In this document: positions 35,500 to 46,753 of the stretch, piece after piece
Layout of the letters: each line of letters starts with the position of its first letter
Position numbering within the stretch: position 1 is the stretch's first letter
Origin: Leptobrachium leishanense
Lineage: Eukaryota > Chordata > Amphibia > Anura > Megophryidae
Length of the DNA stretch: 64,000 nucleotides
Assembly: GCA_009667805.1 (NCBI GenBank)
Contig: CM019066.1
Coordinates: 3,162,001-3,226,000 of the forward strand
Direction: 5' to 3'
Position numbers and translations under genes: made by a program
Notes under the pieces: model-generated
Seen by the model: the letters and a program-made list of their open reading frames with translations, nothing else
What the model was told of the DNA's origin: nothing
Database searches by the model: none

Positions 35500-35939
35500 T
35501 AAGGGCAGGCCCGGTCTGACCATCAGGCATACTGGGCATTTGTCCAGTAGGCCGCTGGCTTTCCAGACAGGTCGGCAGCTTGTATTTTTTTTAATTTTGC
35601 CTGCTCGGTGAAGCTGCCTGGGGAACCCAGGCCCTGTTCCCTAGTCTGCAGCCCAGGCCCGGCGGGAACATCATGTCTGGCCCCCCACTAATTATGTTAC
35701 AGGGTGCGCTGCGTGACGTCTGCCGCCCTATGCCCTGTGTTCCCAGCGGCCATCGTGGTCAGACAGGCCACACTCTGGTAGAGGGAGAAGATGGAGCTGA
35801 TCAGGGGGGATCACCGGTCAGGTAAGATGACACCTGGTTCAGCTGCTTTCCCCCAGAAAAAAGGGTTTGTTCCCCCTGGGGAATAAAGTAAATTTATTTG
35901 CCACTGTAAACTTTTCTTTTTGGTGCTTTGATTTTCGCA
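35500..35939. other. Unassigned, GC-rich, likely dispersed repeat
   Basis: GGCCCGGTCTGACCATCAGG and related words resemble a hAT-type terminus, but no second end was found. Confidence 0.3.
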
Positions 35940-36545
35940 GTACTTCAGCATACTTAATCAATTCCATTTCATCGAAAATACAGTGAATTCCCTATTTACC
36001 GAATGGTCCCCTTGTTTTGCCAAAATTGGAGTCGCCGAAGCAGTTACTGGATGTCAGTGAATAGCGCCAAACTGCACCGATAATCGCTGAACTGGCATCG
36101 GCGAATTCCAAACTGCAAAAATAAAACAAAAAAAAACTGTATACATAATAAAAAAAGTCCTTTGAAAAATAATAAAAAGGTCGGTTACAGAATTTACAAA
36201 AAACAGCTCTTTAAAGAATTGGGAAACAAAAATTTCATCTAAAAACATACAAAAAACGTTGTGCCAAAATAAAAATAAAATAAATGCTTTTTCGCTGAAA
36301 ATAATAAACAGTCTTTAAAAAAATAAATTTTAAAAATTACATTTTTACATTGAATCTATGGGATTCGCCGGTTTAAACATGTCGAAATAAAACACCGAAA
36401 ATCAGGCCGTTCTGCCGTAACTTCGGTGCAGTTCGGCGTTCTGTGAATAGAAGAGAGGATAGTCTGCTATGGGGCATTTTCGGTGCCGCCGAACGCAGGC
36501 AAATTGCACCATAGATTGCTGTCAGTTCGCCAGTATTTGCCAAAG
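35940..36545. mobile_element. Family C element, inverted
   Basis: Reverse-complement order relative to 1933-2709: CGAATTCC / CTGCAAAAATAAAAC centre, GGATTCGCCGGTTTAAAC, then GGTGCAGTTCGGC near the other end. Termini are diverged. Confidence 0.65.
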
Positions 36546-37313
36546 ATATTGAAATTCGCATCTGGAATATTAGTGGGAAAATAAGCAAATCCTTGGGATA
36601 TATATAAGTCAATCATGGCTGTTACAATTATAACAATAAATCTAGCTATTGCACATACATCTTCTCGCTGTCGGGATATTTTGCAGCTATTTGTCAGCAG
36701 CACACTTGAAAAGGATTAGGTTTTGATCTAGGCATCTGGTTAACACAATGATTGCGTCCAAAGCCCAACTCTGCAACGCGCGCCCATGACATTTCTCCAT
36801 GACGGCTTGATGTTTTTCCATGACATAGCGTTTTACTAGACGGGTTTAGCATTAGTGCCATCTGCTTAACAACCAAATACAAAGTTCTTTGTGTCTGTGA
36901 CATGCTAATTGCTACGTTACCCCTAATGAAATCACTACAGATTTGTAGACGGAAATCTAAATAAAAAAAAATAAAATGGCTGCAGGCAAAGGCATTAAAT
37001 ACAATATAAAACACGTATATACAGTATATATATATATATGACAATAAAGCAAGATAAAATACTCCACTTTATAAACTGTAAGAGAGAATCTAAGTCATTG
37101 CAAAAAAAACGTTCGTAGGTCTAAGCAGATCAGAGACTTAATTTGCCCAGAGTGCTCATTGTTGCTTCACTCCCCATGTAGCAGGGAATTCTGGGTAAGA
37201 TATGCCAATGAAGTCCAAAATTTCTCACCTTTTTGCGTCAAACGTTTGGCTGTAGCTCAGACACCCCACATGCCAGTGCAATGTTTAGAGATTCTCATAT
37301 ATATATATATATA
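36546..37313. other. No gene seen; (TA)n at 37,024-37,039 and 37,296-37,313
   Basis: No recognised homology. Confidence 0.35.
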
Positions 37314-38323
37314 TCGGATTCATCGGGGATTTGCGCAGACGTGTCGCTGATCCAAAGATGCCAGGCTCATGCAGTCCTTGTTGGAGAAGGTGAGGTGCCA
37401 TCCTATTCACTAGCCTCAGGAGATCCTTAGAAGCAACCGATTCCAGAATCCCACGAACTCTGACATTGTAACGTCTATGTCGCGTCTCAAGCTGTTCCAC
37501 CTGGCTGGCCAAGGAGTCCACATGGGTCGTAGTATGTTCCTGAGCGGCTTCCAGACTGGCCAATCGGTCCTGCACAGCAGTCACTTGGGTCTGGACCCCG
37601 ACCATCTCTGCTCGCAGACCGCAGATGTCAGCCTGCCACTTGGTCCTGATGTAAGAAAGCATCTTGCGGAGGTCACCCTTAGTAGATGGCAGGTGGGCAT
37701 CTGCCCCCCCATCTCCCGCCAAGGGCACGACCGATGGAGCCCCCGGAGGTGCAGCTGCAGACCTCACAGGAGGTCTCTCTCCAAACATGCAGTACTTTCT
37801 TTGGGGTTCGCCCCCCTTAAGAGCAGGCGACACCTGAAGGGCGGCCTCCAAGTCAGGCCGGATCCCTCATCTTCACCAAGAGACGTCGAGCGCCACGGAG
37901 TACCAGAAGTCAGAGGAAACGGACGCCTTCTTCTACCATCCCCCATCGAGTCACACATATCACACTGTCGGGTGGCCTCTGCAAGAAGGAGCCTCCGTGC
38001 GGGCTTCTTCTTCATGACACACCGAGGGAGAGGCGCTGAGCAGGATTCCCAGCACCACAGGAGCGCTACACCACTCTGAAGGCTGCAAAGATGGCCGCTC
38101 CACTTAGGCTGCAACAATAGGCCCAGACCCGGCACAAGCACTAACACCATCAGGAAAGTCCCACTTGACCAGCCGCGCCGTCACTCAGGCTCCAGGAAGG
38201 ATAACAAAGCGAGCAAGGGTCTCAATTCCGACGGTGGATGCTATAAGAAAGCTCGGTAAGGCGAGTCTGCAGGTGAGCCCCGCTGTGTGCGTCCAATCCC
38301 GTCAGCAGTCAGCCACGCCTCCT
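37314..38323 (-). pseudogene. L1/Tx1-type LINE 5' end with ORF1 fragment
   Basis: Read on the minus strand, the element starts GGAGGCGTGGCTGACTGC (38,323), has about 300 bp of 5' UTR, and an ATG at 38,015 opening a frame that begins MKKKPARRLL. A frameshift near 37,862 moves the reading to a second frame with DLRKMLSYIRTKWQADI, a predicted coiled coil (alternating L/V/A through QDRLASLEAAQE) and the motif ETRHRRYNVRVRGI. That motif matches the end-of-coiled-coil signature of L1-type ORF1 RNA-binding proteins. The copy stops at an (AT)n tract at 37,313, so ORF2 and the 3' end are missing. ORF1p normally coats LINE RNA in the ribonucleoprotein. Confidence 0.7.
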
Positions 38324-39007
38324 ACTATATATTACTTAACACTGAGTACAGACACTTTAAAATGATTATTTGCATATAAAAACGTTATATGGCTAACCCA
38401 CGTGACTTTACATCTCTTTGTAAACCGTACGGACTGTCTATGAACATAAACACTATGATATCGGCAAGCATATATCTCATAAAAACAATAGAACTATGGT
38501 AGAAATCAAACTTTTTAAAAAAAATTATAGAAGAAACTGAACAAAATCAAGTCAGATTTCTGTTAAAATTCTAGGATCAAAGAAATTAAAATTAAAAATG
38601 AGTGACCAAGAATAGAAACCTATGAATCACAAATCAGGTGCTCGCAATAATTCAGAAAGGGTTGAAAATGAGGTCCAAGAAAACAAACCCGTGAATCACG
38701 ACTTACAGACGTGTTAATTGGATTGACATTTCTCCCCATGTAGATAGAAAACTCATTTAAACTCCTACCGCTCTGTATTTTGATGACTGTCTATCATGCA
38801 CCGGCGAGTGTTGTCATAGACGTACACCTTATATTAATCTAATTAAAATATTTTTAACACAGAAGCTCCAATTATTCTTCGTAAGTAAAATGTAGCCAAA
38901 TGCAACGTGTGTTTATTCCACAATATACTCAGTAGCTACAATTATTATCCATAAATATAATAAAGCCAAAAAATGCGTACTTGTATCTTGAGAAAATAAA
39001 ATATATA
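38324..39007. other. No feature seen
   Basis: AT-rich without recognised elements. Confidence 0.35.
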
Positions 39008-39189
39008 CAGGTCTATTCAAAGAAAGGTGAAACTCGGGAGAACTGGCAGGAGAAGAGAAGAATCTGGACCAAATAGACGATTTGGAAAGTGAGATAAATG
39101 GGAGAATTTTTCTGGTTTGGCTATTTTGACCTCGAATTTTCACTTCTCCAGTCATTCTCCTGAGTTTCACCTTTCTTTGAATAGACCTG
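39008..39189. mobile_element. Family D foldback MITE, CAGGTCTATTC subtype
   Basis: Termini CAGGTCTATTCAAAGAAAGG and CCTTTCTTTGAATAGACCTG; near-complete palindrome. A TA-rich target hides the duplication. Confidence 0.9.
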
Positions 39190-39252
39190 TAAATAAATAA
39201 TAATAAATTAAAAAACTACAATGTTTTCTGTTGTAGCTATATATGTTATGGG

Positions 39253-39660
39253 TAAAGCCCAAAGTGCAGTTAATCCGAGGATTACCCGGGTAATCCTGAC
39301 ATTACCCAAAACCGCTGGGTAAAGCTGCAAAAAAATGAAAATTTCGGACTTTACCCGGGTAATTTTAGGACTAACCAACTGCCCTTGGGTAACAGTCTGG
39401 AAGATCTGAAAAATTCACACTTTACCCGGATAATGTGCAAGTCTGAAGCTTCACCCGCCGGGTAATCTGAGGACTATCCACATCTTCACCTGGGTAATCT
39501 GAGGACTATCCACATCTTCACCTGGGTAATCTGAGGACTATCCACATCTTCACCTGGGTAATCTGAGGAGTATCCACATCTTCACCTGGGTAATCTGAGG
39601 ACTATCTGCAGCTTCACCTGGGTAATCTGCAGAGCATCCAACCCCAATTGGGTAACAGTG
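39253..39660. repeat. GGGTAA-rich tandem region with a 32-bp unit
   Basis: Starts with palindromic ATTACCCGGGTAAT (about 39,283). It then has five to six units of CACCTGGGTAATCTGAGG plus ACTATCCACATCTT (39,470-39,640). No coding signal. Confidence 0.85.
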
Positions 39661-39699
39661 AATTTTGCTATTATTGTGTGTGGGTCTCTATTGATCATA

Positions 39700-39769
39700 A
39701 TTTTGTGCTACGACGGACGTTAGAATGTGCGGCAACACGGACGTGAACACTGCGTTCGTCTGACACGGG
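39700..39769. mobile_element. Terminal fragment of a TTAA-type MITE
   Basis: CTGCGTTCGTCTGACACGGG then CCTTAAC resembles the right end of the complete element at 41,967-42,392. Only this end is recognisable. Confidence 0.5.
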
Positions 39770-40109
39770 CCTTAACCAGCAGGAGGGAAAGCAGCAAGCC
39801 GGCAATCATTAGCCGGGCAAACGAAACAGAGTTTTATTTATTTTTATAGAATTACATTTATATTAATGTTTATTACCCAGCTTAATGACGTTAACTCTAC
39901 CCTCACCCTCAGAAAAAAAGTCAGCATTCTTTACCAACGTAAACAGATCAGAACTGTTATTATTTGCAACAATTGTTGCCCCTGTGAAAGAGCACTGGAA
40001 AAGAAGAAAATGAGAAGAAGAAAATACCCCCTGAAGAATGGTGCTCCCACTTCTGTTAATCTCCCAGCATAAAGCTGCATATCATTCATAAGGACAACAC
40101 AGCGATAAA

Positions 40110-41013
40110 CAAGGTTATTCAAAGAGATCCGAATGGCTGGAGAAAGGTAACCGAACACTGTAAATCAGCGTTCGGTTATCTTTCTTGGCCATTCGGCTAT
40201 TCAGAGAGCAGGCAATACGCCAAATCCTGGCGAATTGCCTGCACATACGGTGCCTGTTCGAGGGCAGTGAAATCCCCATGAAAAAGCAATGCTTCGGCTA
40301 TTCAGAGAACACAAACCAGCAGTGAAAGGTTCCCGAAGTGCCCTGTCATTCGGTGGTTTCATTTGACAGGTTTATTCAGGAGAATCCCATAGGCTTCAAT
40401 GTTAAAAATATTCCCGTTTTAATTCAATATCTAATAAACCGTTCATTATAAAATTCTGCAGTAAAGAGTCTCTTTATTTATAGATTTTGTAGGATATTTT
40501 AAGCATTTTTCTGGATTTTTTTTTTTTTTTAAAAAGTCTGATTTTTATTTTTTAACTTTCCTTCTTTTTTCTGTAACAGCCCTTTTTATTATCATTCCCT
40601 GGACCTCATAAGTAAATTTCAGACATTTTCACTCAGTAGTTTCTTTGCAAACAGTGTTTCACTTTTCAATCATTCAAGCAAACTGTTTTCCTAATTTATT
40701 CACTGCCTTCTTCTGTGGTGTTGGCTTTTTCCGGCGGCTTCGCTGCGTGTGATCGGCTCCTGCTCGGGTTTTTCCGGCGTCTTCGATGGGTTAATCCAGA
40801 TGTTTTTACGGGTTTTCGGCGTGCATTCGCCGGGTTTTCACTAGGTTTTCGGAGGGGTTTTCGGCAGCTTTTCCCTGCACTTCGACAGCCTTGTGGTGCT
40901 TGCTGAATACACCGCAGGGTCGCCGAAATGGGAATGCCGATTTGCACCGAATTGAAGAGAATGAAAAGTCACCGAACGTGCGGTGACGTTTTGATCCTCT
41001 TTGAATAACCCTG
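40110..41013. mobile_element. Family A MITE with AAA duplication
   Basis: Termini CAAGGTTATTCAAAGAG and CTCTTTGAATAACCCTG, flanked by AAA on both sides (40,107-40,109; 41,014-41,016). Has a left subterminal hairpin (GGTAACCGAACACTG / CAGCGTTCGGTTATC) and a right one (AAAGTCACCG / CGGTGACGTTT). T-tract centre with CTGTAACAGCCC. Confidence 0.92.
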
Positions 41014-41807
41014 AAAGTGTAAGTTACTCTGGTAAGAAAAACTGTATTTGAAGTCACTGACAGCCATCGCTGCCTGAGATTTGCAATAAACAAGGATTCA
41101 TTTCAGTGTTCCAGGATCTGATAGTATTTATATGTTGTTGTTGCTTTTTTTTTACGTTCGTACGTCTAGTTTGAAAGATTGATTGCTTGTTCTCTTTCTC
41201 TTCCGTTGTCATAAATGAAAAAGCTGCGTATGGTGTATTATAATACACTGATTAATTGTTAATTCCATGCTTATGATGGTTATAATCTATCACCTCATGT
41301 TGATTGCCCAGGATTGTTTATTACACTGTATCAAGCCTTCCCTTTCGCAGCCAGAGAATCTGTGGATAGTTAATGAGGTCCTTATTCTTTATGTGTTGAT
41401 AAAGAATTGCATTTTGTTATTCTCAAACTATTCATTAAAGCAGGCGTCAAGAACCTCGACCCTCCAGATGTTTTGGAACTACATCTCCCATGATGCTCAA
41501 CTACTCATCTGGTTTGCAGAGGCTCAAAGGAAATGTTGGAGTGAGTCGCTAATGGAAAGATCTAGCCCGAGTCGCTAAAAGGTAGTGCCTGACGACCCAC
41601 CAATAGATCACCTTGTCCGCGTTAGTCAGTGTACAAGGTCGTTTAGCGCACGCTAGGGAAATGCTAAGACCCGGGCTGAGACCCAGTGCCAATGCAGTTG
41701 TGTACAGGATAGAACTGTTTTTCTTTTCCAGTGCAGAGTGCGGGGGCATACCTATCTCTATAGATACGTATATATCTATATACTATCTTTATCTATATAT
41801 TGTTTTA
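41014..41807. other. Mostly unassigned; MITE half at 41,455-41,545
   Basis: CCTCCAGATGTTTTGGAACT and ACATCTCCCATGATGCTC match the fragment at 35,340. Nothing else recognised. Confidence 0.4.
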
Positions 41808-42535
41808 AACGGAAACAAAGTAGCAAAACAAGAGGACATAGTCTTAGATTAGAGGGGCAAAGGTTTAAAAGTAACATCAGGAAGCATTATTTTACTGAGA
41901 GCGTGGTGGATACATGGAACAGTCTTCCAGTAGAAGTGGTAGAGGCCAAAACAGTAATTGAATTAAGGCTAAGGTCAGACGAAAGCAGTTTTAACGTGCG
42001 TTTAGCCGCACGAAATCACGGCCGTGCTAGCAGCAAATGACGTCCAATGCCGGGGAACATATGATGAACGGCCGCACGAAAGTTCGTCCGTGCAACGCAA
42101 GTGGCAAGCGAACGCATTTTTTCGAGAACGTCAAACCGCTACTACTGACGTACAGAGTGCGCTGCGTCCGCATAGCGGCGTGTGTGCGTGATTGGGAGAC
42201 GTCAGATGCTGCACACGTCCGGCCAACATAACGTCCAGACACAAAAGGGTTTTATTGATGATCCGTACAAAATCACGGACGAAAATGCGCATCGTATGAC
42301 CGCTATCACGTATTCTGTGAAAAAATGCGTCCATTCGTTCGAACGCACTTTTTCACGGACAACGTGAAAAATGCGTTCGTCTGACCCTAGCCTTAAGCAA
42401 GCATGGGATAGGCATAAGGCTATCCTAAACAAAAGATAAATCCAGGTAAAGTATCCATGTAATTGGGCAGACTAGATGGGCCGAAAGGTTCTTATCTGCC
42501 GACATTTTCTATGTTTCTATGTTTCTATGTTTCTA
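41808..42535 (+). pseudogene. CR1 LINE 3' fragment split by a MITE
   Basis: Corresponds to the last part of the 27.5-28.3 kb CR1 copy: RGHSLRLEGQRFKSNIRKHY, WNSLPVEVVEAKT, then the insertion after codons for VIE, resuming with the AWDRHKAILNKR-type end at 42,397. The tail GGGCAGACTAGATGGGCCGA is followed by TTTCTATG repeats (42,508-42,535). Confidence 0.92.
41967..42392. mobile_element. 426-bp MITE with TTAA duplication
   Basis: GGCTAAGGTCAGACGAA at the left, TTCGTCTGACCCTAGCC at the right, and TTAA on both sides (41,963-41,966; 42,393-42,396). The intact CR1 at 28,169 reads GAATTTAAGCAGGC, showing the single TTAA before insertion. The interior is rich in AACG/CGTT and has foldback character. 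TTAA targets fit piggyBac or Kolobok superfamilies. Confidence 0.95.
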
Positions 42536-42711
42536 TCTATAGATAGGTAAATCTATAGATTTTGAACAAAATGTACATTGGGGATTAACCCCCCCCCCCC
42601 GTCCCTGGTGCTGAATAGGCTTCCAGGGACTGAATAGGCTTCAGCATCAGGGACAGCAATGTTGAATGCAGCCAGCTTGCAAAGTAAAAAAAAAAAAGAC
42701 TTGTCTTTTAA
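42536..42711. other. C-run and short inverted repeats
   Basis: A C12 run at 42,589-42,600 and a foldback on GTCCCTGGTGCTGA / TCAGCATCAGGGAC (42,601-42,655), a word also seen inside the hAT-like element at 15.6-16.2 kb. Confidence 0.5.
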
Positions 42712-43930
42712 CCACTTCGCTGCTGAGGACGCGCTCAGCGCGTCCTCAGCATTCCCGCTGGTGTGCTGAGGATGCGCTGAGCGCGTCCTCCCATTGGGGT
42801 CAGCGTTCGGCTGGGTTCCAGCCGATCGCTGGCCCCTCCGGTGCGGGCTGACATCCTGGATGTCAGCCCGGCATCCGGAACAGCAGCCGCCAGAATTAGG
42901 TGTCATCGCGGGGGCGCGATGACACCTAATTCAGGCGCCCCCCCCGCATGTGCGGAGGAGGCGCCTGAAAGGGAGGGGGGAGGTCCTTCGGACCTCTCTC
43001 CCTCCCGATCGGCGGCTCTGCGGGGGTTAACCCAGGCATCATTTGGAAGGGCACAGCCTGCCCTTCCAAATGATGCCTGGCATTAACCCCTGGGGAGCTG
43101 GATCGCGAATCGGCGCTGAAAAGCGCCGGTTCGTGATCCTTTCCCGGAGCTGGCCGACATCTTGGATGTCGGCCAAGCCTCCGGGAACTCCCCCTGAGGA
43201 CTGGCGTCATCGTGCGTAGCACGATGACGCCAGTCCTGGACTTAACCCTTGACTGCCACCAACGGTGGAGATAGGGAGTTCCAATGAACTCCCTATCTCC
43301 CGATCCGTGGCAGCTAGGGGTTAAATTTTGGTATGGTTGGATCGGCCAGAGCATGGCCGTTCCAACGATACCAAACATGAAAGTGAAAAATTTTGTAAAA
43401 AAAATAAAAATAAAAAAAAAATTAAAAAAAATTAAAAAAAAAAATATAAACACTTTTTTTTTTTTTTTGGTTTGTTAATGCAGCAATATTGTTCCCATTT
43501 CAATTATAATGTGAACAATGATGCTGCACTAACGATTTTTGTATGCGGTGCGTTTGTTAAAAATAGTGTCATTTTCCCCAAAAAAAAATGTAACGAGACC
43601 CCATCTCTAATTTTTTTAACAAGCGCACCCCATACAAAATATAACCGCAATTGCTCGCATGTTAAAATGTGGAAAAAAACACTTTACACGTTGTAAATTA
43701 TTGAAAATACATATTTTATTGCATTTTTTGTTATAATATACAGACATGACATAACGTATACATATAATAATGACATATTATGAATCTACCGAGTCTGACG
43801 GAAAGAACGATATATAATATGTCTGGGTCATATACTAAAATAAGCCTTCAAAACACGTTTAAACATGATGCGCAAAACAGGTAAAAATGACCTCAGCACA
43901 GGGGCGGGAAAAGCCTCAGCAGCGAAAGGG
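42712..43930. mobile_element. TTAA-flanked hairpin-array element, copy 2 (inverted)
   Basis: TTAA at 42,708-42,711 and 43,931-43,934; ends CCACTTCGCTGCTGAGG and CCTCAGCAGCGAAAGGG. Consecutive palindromes: 42,722-42,750 (14-bp arms, loop 1), 42,768-42,790, about 42,797-42,836 (19, imperfect), 42,844-42,870 (12, loop 3), 42,893-42,932 (18, loop GGGG), 42,933-42,965, 42,971-43,006, 43,032-43,080 (22, loop 5), 43,100-43,139, 43,151-43,175 (11, loop 3), 43,197-43,237 (19, loop 3), 43,267-43,300 (15, loop 4) and 43,331-43,373. The AT-rich part adds weaker foldbacks, such as GTATGCGGTGCG with CGCACCCCATAC. No protein frame. Order is reversed relative to copy 1. Confidence 0.9.
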
Positions 43931-43959
43931 TTAAAAAAAAAAAAAAAAAACATCGAATC

Positions 43960-44115
43960 CTATGGGCTTCTTGCACGGCATTTTCCTATACAATGCATCT
44001 TTTCACGTTTCCCCTACACACGGCGGTTATACTGTACAATGCATCTTCTACAAGTTTCCCTGTCAAAGCACGGCGTTTTAACTATACAATGCATCTTTCT
44101 CATGTAAACTTGCAC
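43960..44115. repeat. Three diverged units around TATACAATGCATCTT
   Basis: TATACAATGCATCTTTTCACG, TGTACAATGCATCTTCTACA and TATACAATGCATCTTTCTCA are spaced 42-52 bp apart, each preceded by a CGG(C/T)-containing block. Confidence 0.7.
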
Positions 44116-44129
44116 CAGATCGTCCCAGC

Positions 44130-44598
44130 ATCGTTCGAAGAATCCAAAAAATTTGGCAACATAGCTAGCTACCTTTTAAGCATTTTTTCGGCAATATTCT
44201 TTCCATTTTTTGGTTTTTTTAAGAGTTTTCATTTTTCTGTAACAGCCCTTTTTATTATCATTCATAGGATCTTATATGTCAATTCCAGGCATTTTCAGTC
44301 AGTAGTTTTTATGCAAACAGCGTTTCAATTTCGACACTTTGAATCGTATTTTTTTTTTTTACCCCATTCGTCAGCTTGTCAGCTTTTTCCGGCTGCTGGT
44401 CTGCACTGTGATTGTTGGCTCGCCGGCTTTTTCCGACGTGTTTTTTGCTGCGGTTCCGACGGTTGACAGAGGGTTTTCCCTGTACACCGGGGACCCTGTG
44501 GTGAATAAGGAAATTTGATTCCCCGAAGTGCAGAGAAGTGTGGGAAACGAGAGAGTAACGAAATGTCGGCGACATTTCGATGCTCTCTGAATAACCCC
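44130..44598. mobile_element. Family B element, left part missing
   Basis: Same orientation as 3614-4440: the CTGTAACAGCCC centre, then AACGAAATGTCG / CGACATTTCG hairpin and the right end GCTCTCTGAATAACCCC. Confidence 0.8.
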
Positions 44599-44761
44599 TA
44601 AGTGAAGGAGTCAAGTAAAGCAGGAACACTTGGGAACGCAGTTCCACTAGTATTTTGGCAGCGGGATTAGGAACATAGTACCCGTTCATCCTACACATGG
44701 AAAAGCTTCATCATGTGTCTTCAAAACCAAGTGTCAAATTTTGATATCCATTATTTATTAT

Positions 44762-45403
44762 GGGCCCTATTACAATCTTCGCACAAACGTTTGCACCCGC
44801 GCAAAAACGCATTAATGAGAGGGGCAAAACCCTTTGCGCTGAACGTCGTATTACAATGTCAGCGCAACAAACACGTGTATACGTCTACTGCGGATGAACC
44901 TGCGCTAACTTACTGTACTTCGCGCGTCCTATACTTAACATTGTGAGCGCAAATGCGTTTGTGCGCTGGTATGCGGATGGTCTTACAATCTATGCGCAGT
45001 TTGTAACGCACAGCCTTTGCACGCATAATTTTAGCAACTCCTAAAAGCTGAAACAAATACACAGCAAAGTATAATTACACATTCTACACATACCAAAACA
45101 ATAAAATGGAGAAGTTGTGTGTGCCTCTTTTTATTGCTGCAGCGTATATGCGCAGATTGACTTTGACAGGCGCAAAAACTTAATTGTCTCACGTTAAGGG
45201 TCTTAATTCTGATTGGCTGAATTGCGCGAAAAAAAACCAGTCTGCACACTGATTTCTGCGTGTCCGTTTTACACGTGTTATTTTTTGACGGATGAAAAAA
45301 TGCCCGAGGATTGTAATGCCAGCGTTGATTTACACGCGTTACGCTTCGCGCAAAAATTCACGCATTGAGCGAGCGTTTTTGCGTGAAGAATGTAATAGGG
45401 CCC
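44762..45403. mobile_element. CpG-rich GGGCC MITE with TAT duplication
   Basis: GGGCCCTATTACAATCTTCG and AAGAATGTAATAGGGCCC; TAT on both sides (44,759-44,761; 45,404-45,406). GCGC-dense, with blocks shared with copies at 10,108 and 59,077 (CTTTGACAGGCGCAA, TTAATTCTGATTGGCTGAAT). Confidence 0.93.
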
Positions 45404-46367
45404 TATGTGTATTATAATAATTCCCCCCAAAAAATTAACAAATTTGTGTTTTAGGTAGTGGATAAAGAGCAGGGTGGCAATGGTTAATTGGGGGTAGAAA
45501 TATTGGTGCTTTCGTTCGCTTATCTTTCTAGAACCTGACCCTTGATTTAGTGCCCATTGAAATGGCAGTGCCAGCATGAACCCAGGGAAGTCACTAGGCC
45601 ATTGAGCAATGCTTGGGGCATAGAATTGTGTTAACACAACTGCCTTTTGCTGACACAAGGCTGAGGATAAAAGCTCTTTGCAAAGATTGACATGCTATGA
45701 CAATCACAAAAACCTTGGCGAGCGACTGTCATAGCACATCAGGAGTTAAAAAAGCTATACTTACACTAAGGATACTTGGGTGGTAGATTTGAGGCAGGTT
45801 GGCAACAGCCAAAATATTTGTACTACTTTTGTGATAGGAAATAAGATATATATAAGATATATGAGATATCTCTACGCTCAAGACAAATGGATGAAGTATT
45901 TTCACACACTTTATCATCTACGTTAGTGATCTTAAATTTATAACAGGCAAATGAGAAAAATGTATTTTGTCCAGAAATATATATAAATTTAGATATAAAT
46001 ATAGATATTTTTGATTGTTTTTGTCGCCCCCCCCCCTCACAGTATCTTTAAATCACTTACTCCTCATTGTGTGGCATTGGGCATAGAATAGAGTTTATAG
46101 GTCAGACCTCCAAAAATCTGACCTATATGGATTTCATTGTGTGCAATGTATTCAATGGACTTCACCAGGAGATACCATTCAGTGGTGTTAGCCCATTATT
46201 AGATCTCATTCAGCAACCAACTATTCTCTAGGTTAATTTATACAACACAATAGACCCCCTGCAGCCTTATCTAAACATTTACTCCCCCACCCCATTGCCT
46301 CTTCACTACTGTTTTATCCCATACCGCAGCTGTAAAATGAAACGTGTGCTCAGATTTTGGTAAATGT
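45404..46367. other. Mostly unassigned; dispersed repeat at 46,160-46,367
   Basis: The last 200 bp is the diverged partner of 2925-3135. A C10 run lies at 46,026-46,036. Remainder unrecognised. Confidence 0.45.
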
Positions 46368-46753
46368 TTTCCAAAAAAATCCTGAAAAATGCCTAAAAGA
46401 TCCTAAAAAAAATCAATAAATAAAGGGACTTTTTGCTGCAGATTAAAAGAATAAATGGTTTGTTAGATATTGAATGAAACGGGAATATTTTTAACATTGA
46501 AGCCTATGGGGTTCGCCTGAATAAACTTGCCGAATGTAAACACTGAACAGCAAGGCTGCTGTTCGTGTTCTGTGAATAGATTAACCATAGCTTCTCTATG
46601 GGGATTTCACTGCCGTCGAACAGGCACCGTATTTGCTGGCAGTTTGCCAAAACTGCTGTCTGAATAGCTGTATGGCCCCGAAATGTCACCGTAGGGGGAA
46701 ATTCCCTGTTCTGCGACATTTCGGGGCCAGATTGTCTCTCCCTGAATAACCCC
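46368..46753. mobile_element. Family B element fragment, inverted
   Basis: From the AT-rich centre to the end CTCCCTGAATAACCCC, with the subterminal hairpin GGCCCCGAAATGTC / GCGACATTTCGGGGCC (46,674-46,729). Confidence 0.8.

Noticed and set aside
42926..43453. 175-residue minus-strand frame through the hairpin array
   Set aside because: GC-rich palindromes give symmetric open frames on both strands; there is no domain and copy 1 does not keep it.
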